Part shown: positions 60,218 through 64,000 of the stretch, in pieces | Numbering within the stretch: the first letter of the stretch is position 1 | How the letters are laid out: each line of letters opens with the position of its first letter | Assembly (NCBI GenBank): GCA_963848415.1 | Contig: CAWKDN010000002.1 | Location: forward strand, 62,001 to 126,000 | Direction of reading: 5' to 3' | DNA length: 64,000 nucleotides | Source: CAVQBC01 sp963848415 | GTDB taxonomy: Bacteria > Actinomycetota > Thermoleophilia > Solirubrobacterales > Solirubrobacteraceae | Made by a program: the position numbers and the translations under genes | Notes under the pieces: model-generated | Database searches by the model: none | What the model saw: only the letters and a program-made list of their open reading frames with translations | What the model was told of the DNA's origin: nothing

Positions 60218-61015
60218 TCAGCGCAGGACGAGCGCGGCGAACGAGGCGGCGACGTGGGTCGGCGGCGGGTCGGCGGCGCGCGCGTCCTCGGCGGTCGCGA
60301 CGCCGCTGAGCACCAGCGCGCCGTCGAGGCCGGCGCCCAGCGCGCCGGCCAGGTCGATGTCCAGGCGATCGCCCACCATCAGCGCCCGGCCGGGGCCGAG
60401 GCGGTCGCGCGCGGCCTCGAACATCGGCGGCTCGGGCTTGCCGATGATCACGTCGGCGGTGCGCCCGGCGGCCACCTCGACCGCCGCCAGCAGCGCGCCC
60501 GTGGCGGGCCACGGCCCGTCGGGCATCGGGTAGCTGGCGTCGCGGTTGAGCCCGATCAGCTCGGCGCCGCGCTGGACCGCCAGCGAGGCGACGCGCAACT
60601 CCTCGTAGTCGAAGGCCTCGTGGCCGGCGACCACCACGACGTCTGCCCGGGTGGCGAAGCCGGTGCGGTTGACGACCCGCAGGCCGGCGAGGGTCACGTG
60701 TTCGATCAGGGCCTCCGAGCCGATGACGAAGGCCGCGCCGCCCGCGCGCGTCTCGGCGAGGTGGTGTTGGAGCGCGCTGCCGCAGGTGATGACCTCGTCC
60801 ACGGAGGCCTGGTAGCCCAGACCCCACAGCTTGCGCACGAACTCCTCGGGCGACGAGCGCGCGTCGTTGGTCAGGAAGGCGAGGCCCTTGCCGCCCTCGC
60901 GCAGGGCGACCAGCGCCTCGGGCCCGCGCTCGGTCGCCTCGTCGCCGACCCACAGGACGCCGTCGAGGTCGACGAGCACCTGGTCGTAGCGGCGGATGAG
61001 CTCGGAGAGCGCCAC
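60218..61015 (-). CDS. HAD-IIA family phosphatase (NagD/PGP-like)
   Basis: A 265-residue HAD hydrolase. Motif I VLVDLDGVLWVGD, motif II AFLTNDARSS, motif III Lys in IIGKPEPPMFEAA, and motif IV MVGDRLDIDLAGALGAG are all present, with the C2-type cap of the NagD family between. Relatives dephosphorylate glycerol-3-phosphate, phosphoglycolate or nucleotides. The GTG start lies 6 nt after TAAGGT. It is upstream of the lipid kinase on the same strand. Confidence 0.88.
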   Translation of the reverse strand: MALSELIRRYDQVLVDLDGVLWVGDEATERGPEALVALREGGKGLAFLTNDARSSPEEFVRKLWGLGYQASVDEVITCGSALQHHLAETRAGGAAFVIGSEALIEHVTLAGLRVVNRTGFATRADVVVVAGHEAFDYEELRVASLAVQRGAELIGLNRDASYPMPDGPWPATGALLAAVEVAAGRTADVIIGKPEPPMFEAARDRLGPGRALMVGDRLDIDLAGALGAGLDGALVLSGVATAEDARAADPPPTHVAASFAALVLR

Positions 61016-61021
61016 CGGGCG

Positions 61022-61027
61022 ACCTTA
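61022..61027 (-). promoter_or_regulatory. Probable -10 element (TAAGGT), leaderless start at 61015
   Basis: Perfect TAnnnT on the minus strand with a 6-nt gap; the predicted transcription start is the G of the GTG. Confidence 0.45.
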
Positions 61028-61037
61028 TCGCCGCCTC

Positions 61038-61043
61038 TATCCT
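61038..61043 (+). promoter_or_regulatory. Probable -10 element (TATCCT) of the PPIase gene
   Basis: Perfect TAnnnT 8 nt before the GTG at 61052, only 10 bp from the divergent hexamer 61022-61027. Confidence 0.45.
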
Positions 61044-61051
61044 CGTCCGCC

Positions 61052-61729
61052 GTGATCCGGCGCTCCCTTCTCCCTGCGCTCCTGTGCGCCGCCGCGCTGG
61101 CGGGCTGCGGCGGCGACGACGCGGACTCCGAGCAGCCGGCGCAGCCGCCCGCCGACGCGACGGCCGCGAGCTGCGAGAAGGTCGCGCGCCCCGCGCCCAA
61201 GCCGGACGGCGGCGTGGCCGAGCCCACGCGCCGGCTGCAGGCGGACGTCACCTACGTCGCGACGGTGAGCACCAGCTGCGGCGACTTTCAGATCACGCTC
61301 GACAGCCGCGAGGCGCCCAAGACCGGCGGCGCGTTCACCGAGCTGGCCGCGGCGGGGTTCTTCGACGGCCTGACCTTCCACCGCATCGTCCCCGGCTTCG
61401 TCGTGCAGGGCGGCGACCCGGTGGGCACGGGCGAGGGCGGGCCCGGCTTCTCGGTCGTCGAGCGCCCGCCCGCCGACGCGGCCTACACCAAGGGCGTGGT
61501 GGCGATGGCCAAGACCGAGGCCGAGGCGCCCGGCACGTCGGGCAGCCAGTTCTTCGTGGTCACCGCCCCCGACGCCCAGCTGCCGCCCGACTACGCGCTG
61601 CTGGGCAGGGTCAGCGAGGGCCAGGACGTCGTCGATCGCATCGCCGGCGTGCCGACCGGGCCGGACGAGGCGCCCGTCGACCCGGTGGTGATCCGCTCGG
61701 TGCGGGTCGCCGAGCAGCCCGGCAACTGA
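61052..61729 (+). CDS. Cyclophilin-type peptidyl-prolyl isomerase lipoprotein
   Basis: 225 residues. A signal peptide with lipobox LAGC (Cys about residue 18) is followed by an acidic/Pro linker and a cyclophilin domain. Active-site motifs FHRIVPGFVVQGGDPVGTG and GTSGSQFFVVT are intact. It should assist folding of secreted proteins at the outer face of the membrane. GTG start with a -10 hexamer 8 nt upstream, divergent from the HAD gene. Confidence 0.9.
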   Translation: MIRRSLLPALLCAAALAGCGGDDADSEQPAQPPADATAASCEKVARPAPKPDGGVAEPTRRLQADVTYVATVSTSCGDFQITLDSREAPKTGGAFTELAAAGFFDGLTFHRIVPGFVVQGGDPVGTGEGGPGFSVVERPPADAAYTKGVVAMAKTEAEAPGTSGSQFFVVTAPDAQLPPDYALLGRVSEGQDVVDRIAGVPTGPDEAPVDPVVIRSVRVAEQPGN

Positions 61730-61773
61730 GCGGGCGCCGGGGGACGCCTGAGGCCGGAACCGGTGGCGAGGAC

Positions 61774-62109
61774 TCAGCCCGCGTGGGCGGCGAGCGAGCC
61801 CATGCCCTCCTCGCCGCCCGGCAGCGCGTCGTAGATGACGATGTCCGGCGGCTGGGCGAAGAGCTCGTCGCCGCGCTCGAGCGCCGCGGCGATATGGGCG
61901 CTGGCGAGGTGGGCCTCGAGGTGCTCCTTCGAGGTCCAGCGCTCGACGTAGGCGAAGCGCGACGGGTCGTCGACGCCCTGGTGCAGCGCGTAGAGGATGC
62001 ACCCGTCCTCGGCGTGGGTCGGCGCCACGAGGCCGTCCAGCACCTCGCGCATCGCGTCCTCCTTGCCGGGCTTTGCGTACAGCGAGCCCACCACCACGAT
62101 CTCCGGCAT
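61774..62109 (-). CDS. Antibiotic biosynthesis monooxygenase (ABM/YgiN-like) domain protein
   Basis: A 111-residue dimeric ferredoxin-like protein: EIVVVGSLYAKPGKEDAMRE, THAEDGCILYALHQGVDDPS, FAYVERWTSKEHLEAHLAS. These are the strand-helix blocks of the ABM family, which includes quinol monooxygenases. The ATG at 62109 gives family length. Cofactor and substrate cannot be read from sequence. Divergent from the VOC gene. Confidence 0.85.
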   Translation of the reverse strand: MPEIVVVGSLYAKPGKEDAMREVLDGLVAPTHAEDGCILYALHQGVDDPSRFAYVERWTSKEHLEAHLASAHIAAALERGDELFAQPPDIVIYDALPGGEEGMGSLAAHAG

Positions 62110-62208
62110 GCCGCCTCCTCCTCGGGGACAGGACGCGCACCTCATGGCCGCGTCCGCGCGGACGGGGTATAACCGATCGCGACCGCCGACGTCCCGGAGA
62201 GGAGAGCG

Positions 62209-62691
62209 ATGCCCGCGAGCCGGATCAACCACGTGAGCGTCAACGCGAAGGACCTCGCCACCTCGGTGGCGTTCTACGTCGAGCTGCTCGATGCGGTCCC
62301 CCTGACGACGCCGAACTTCGGCTTCCCCGTGCAGTGGCTCGGGGTCGGCGACTCCCAGCTGCATCTCTTCCAGCGCGACGTCGAGCCGCTCAGCCACCAT
62401 CACTTCGCCGTGACCGTCGAGGACCTCGAGCCCGTCTTCCGGCGGGCGGAGTCCATGGGCGCCTTCGACTCCACCGCCTTCGGCAACCACCTGGTCGAGC
62501 TGCCGGGGGACGTGGCCCAGACCTACGTCCGCGACCCGGCCGGCAACCTGATGGAGATCGACACGCCCGGGGCGTCGCGGCTGCCCGAGGCGCTGCGCCG
62601 GCAGATGAAGCACCTGGGCGACTTCAACCCGCAGGACGACGAGCACCTGAGCGCCCGCCTGTACGTCGACGGGGCGCCGGCGCCCGCCTGA
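62209..62691 (+). CDS. VOC (glyoxalase/dioxygenase superfamily) protein
   Basis: 160 residues with two beta-alpha-beta-beta-beta modules. RINHVSVNAKDLATSVAFYV starts module 1 (metal His), LHLFQRD and HHHFAVTVEDLEPVFRRAE module 2 start (second His), and VRDPAGNLMEIDTPG carries the terminal Glu. Metal binding is therefore likely. A strong Shine-Dalgarno (GGAGAGGAG) precedes the ATG, with TATAAC about 40 nt upstream. Substrate unknown. Confidence 0.85.
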   Translation: MPASRINHVSVNAKDLATSVAFYVELLDAVPLTTPNFGFPVQWLGVGDSQLHLFQRDVEPLSHHHFAVTVEDLEPVFRRAESMGAFDSTAFGNHLVELPGDVAQTYVRDPAGNLMEIDTPGASRLPEALRRQMKHLGDFNPQDDEHLSARLYVDGAPAPA

Positions 62692-62703
62692 GCCGCGCCC
62701 CGC

Positions 62704-63282
62704 TCAGGCGGCGGGGGTCACGCCCTCGAGCGCCAGCAGCGTCCGCTTGCGCTCCGGGCCGCCGCCGTAGTTGCCCAGCCGCCCGTCGCCCGGCAGCACG
62801 CGGTGGCACGGGACCACGATCGGCACGGGGTTGCGCGCGCAGGCGGTGCCGACGGCCCGGGCGGCCTTCGGGCGCCCGGCGCGGGCGGCCAGCGCGCCGT
62901 AGCTGACGACCTCGCCGCGGCCGACCTCGTCGTGCAGCGCCTCGAGCACGGCCCGGCGGAACGGGGCCCGGACCAGCCCGAGGTCGACCGGCATCGCGAG
63001 CCGCTCGTCGTCGCCCTCGAGGTAGGCCGAGAGCGCGTCGCGGGTCCCGGCGGTCTCGCGATCGGAGGCCAGCACGCGCGGGCCGAGGCCGGTGGCGACG
63101 GTCGCCAGCACCTCGTCCTCGGGCTCCTCCTCGAAGGCGATGCGCACGATGCCCGCGCGACCCTGGACGACCAGCAGGCGCCCGATGGGGGTGCTCAGGC
63201 GGGTGAAGACGGCGTCGGCGAGGCCCTCGCGCACGGCCGCGGAGGCGACGGCGTCGAGCAGCTCGGGGGACAGAGGGGTCAT
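62704..63282 (-). CDS. ogt: Methylated-DNA--protein-cysteine methyltransferase (Ogt type)
   Basis: A 192-residue alkyltransferase. The N-terminal part (to about 95) is divergent. The C-terminal domain has FRRAVLEALHDEVGRGEVVS, YGALAARAGRPKAARAVGTA and the acceptor Cys in PVPIVVPCHRVLPGDGRLGN. It removes alkyl groups from O6-alkylguanine in a suicidal reaction. It is translationally coupled (ATGA overlap) to an ECF sigma factor, so both come from one mRNA. Confidence 0.9.
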   Translation of the reverse strand: MTPLSPELLDAVASAAVREGLADAVFTRLSTPIGRLLVVQGRAGIVRIAFEEEPEDEVLATVATGLGPRVLASDRETAGTRDALSAYLEGDDERLAMPVDLGLVRAPFRRAVLEALHDEVGRGEVVSYGALAARAGRPKAARAVGTACARNPVPIVVPCHRVLPGDGRLGNYGGGPERKRTLLALEGVTPAA

Positions 63283-63755
63283 GGGTCGAGGCTCCTTCGC
63301 AGGGTGCGGACGGCGGTCGAGACGCGCTGGCGGGCGGCAGCGGGCGAGCAGCCCAGGCGCGCGGCGATCGCTTCGTAGTCGAGGTCGTCGACGAAGCGCA
63401 GCCGCAGCGCGGCGCGCGTCCCGTCGGGCAGGTCGGAGATGAGGGCGTCGAACGCCCCGTCGTCGTAGCCGGGCTCCACCGCCACGTCGGGCGGGTCGCC
63501 GATCGGAACCTCGCGCCGGCGGGCGCGATGGGCGTCGATCGCCGTCGTGGTCGTGATGCGGTACAGCCAGGCGCGCAGGTGGTCGGCGTGGCGCAGCCGC
63601 GGATAGGCCCGCAGGGCGCGCAGCAGCGCTTCCTGCAGGACGTCCTCGGCGTGCTGGTCGCCCGCCATCCGGCGGGCATGGACGAGCAGCTCGTCGCCGT
63701 GGCGCTCGACGAGCGTCCAGAAGGGCGGCAGGACGACGGTGCTCACAGGGGTCAA
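63279..63755 (-). CDS. ECF-type RNA polymerase sigma factor
   Basis: 158 residues. Region 2 contains GDQHAEDVLQEALLRALRAY (acidic DAED-like motif) and LRAWLYRITTTTAIDAHRAR. Region 4 contains LPDGTRAALRLRFVDDLDYE and AIAARLGCSPAAARQRVSTA (HTH). No anti-sigma gene is adjacent; instead ogt follows with a 4-nt overlap. The first codon is TTG at 63755, with GTG at 63746 as a good alternative. It may control its own operon in response to DNA alkylation; this is inference. Confidence 0.88.
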   Translation of the reverse strand: MTPVSTVVLPPFWTLVERHGDELLVHARRMAGDQHAEDVLQEALLRALRAYPRLRHADHLRAWLYRITTTTAIDAHRARRREVPIGDPPDVAVEPGYDDGAFDALISDLPDGTRAALRLRFVDDLDYEAIAARLGCSPAAARQRVSTAVRTLRRSLDP

Positions 63756-63859
63756 ACGGCCGGGACGCCGACGGTGTGAGGGCGCCGCTCCACGCTACCC
63801 GGCGCGGACGGACCCGCGGCGACCACCGAGGACGGTCCGTTGCCGGCCGGACTTGACGT

Positions 63860-63865
63860 ACCGTT
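63860..63865 (+). promoter_or_regulatory. Probable -10 element (TACCGT) of the amidohydrolase gene
   Basis: Perfect TAnnnT 8 nt before the GTG at 63874; no Shine-Dalgarno visible. Confidence 0.45.
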
Positions 63866-63873
63866 CGCGGCCG

Positions 63874-64000
63874 TGATCGTGCTCGAGCGCTGCCGGGTCA
63901 TCGACGTGCGCACCGGCGACTGCTCGGAGCCCGCGTCGATCGCGATCGAGGGTGATCGGATCGTGGATGTCGGCGAGGGCCGCGGCGACGGAGCCGAGCG
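63874..64000 (+). CDS. Amidohydrolase family protein, N-terminal part (cut by window edge)
   Basis: The 42 visible residues (VIVLERCRVIDVRTGDCSEP, then ASIAIEGDRIVDVGEG) match the N-terminal beta-sandwich of metal-dependent amidohydrolases of the imidazolonepropionase/prolidase-like type. The metal-binding H-x-H motif would lie beyond the window. The start fits a leaderless transcript from 63860-63865. Confidence 0.7.

Noticed and set aside
63854..63859. TTGACG as a -35 box for the amidohydrolase gene
   Set aside because: It lies directly against the TACCGT hexamer, far too close for a -35/-10 pair.

Overview
The window is about 64 kb of very GC-rich (roughly 70% or more by eye), gene-dense chromosomal DNA. 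Gene order and content point to an actinobacterium, most likely class Thermoleophilia (Solirubrobacterales-like). The evidence is the pnp / M16 protease / dapB / dapA / rnj / ftsK / HTH-membrane protein / cinA / thpR / recA / recX / rny / miaB order, the miaA-dapF...hflX order, a mycobacterial-type DapD, a MurT/GatD pair, an Rv2578c-type radical SAM protein, and RNase J together with RNase Y. The taxonomic call is an inference; no rRNA gene is present. I found no tRNA or rRNA gene, CRISPR array, insertion sequence or prophage.

Layout. 1-4 kb: end of an anti-sigma-like gene, a cupredoxin lipoprotein, an SRPBCC protein, an FAD oxidoreductase and a PlsC-like acyltransferase. 4-14 kb: one long glycerol/dihydroxyacetone operon, dhaK-dhaL-glpK-glpA-glpB-glpC-dhaM, in which dhaM encodes EIIA-Dha + HPr + a complete Enzyme I in one chain. 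14-16 kb: a pgsA-like gene and an epimerase. 16-20.4 kb (minus): ATP-grasp, two esterase-like hydrolases and a saccharopine-dehydrogenase-like protein. 20.5-42 kb: the conserved block pnp to miaB, interrupted by a MazEF-type toxin-antitoxin pair and by a two-component system plus a secreted protein. 42-46 kb: an Rv2578c-like radical SAM gene with a LexA-type box at its start, a decayed hydrolase/MscS junction, an SDR and a FIST protein. 46-53.7 kb: miaA, an unusual dapF, dapD, dapC, dapE, a DUF429 gene, hflX and a MazG-like gene. 53.7-56.4 kb: a Crp remnant, a BBE-type flavoprotein, a cupin and a DUF3303 protein. 56.4-61 kb (minus): HAD phosphatase, lipid kinase, murT, methyltransferase, gatD. 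61-64 kb: a PPIase lipoprotein, an ABM monooxygenase, a VOC protein, an ECF sigma factor coupled to an Ogt-type alkyltransferase, and the start of an amidohydrolase.

How the genes work together. The glp/dha operon can phosphorylate glycerol (GlpK) and dihydroxyacetone (DhaKL using PEP through DhaM) and oxidise glycerol-3-phosphate to DHAP (GlpABC) with electrons to quinone. dapA, dapB, dapD, dapC, dapE and dapF form the succinylase route to meso-diaminopimelate; MurT/GatD then amidate lipid II. PNPase, RNase J and RNase Y are the RNA turnover core.

Notable: (i) DapF has Ser in place of both catalytic Cys; (ii) many first-in-operon start codons lie 6-10 nt behind a TAnnnT hexamer, suggesting leaderless mRNAs; (iii) a palindromic repeat family occurs in pairs at two intergenic sites; (iv) a consensus LexA box sits on the Rv2578c-like start codon; (v) indels interrupt mscS, dapE, DUF429, murT and a Crp remnant, all between 43.8 and 58.6 kb.
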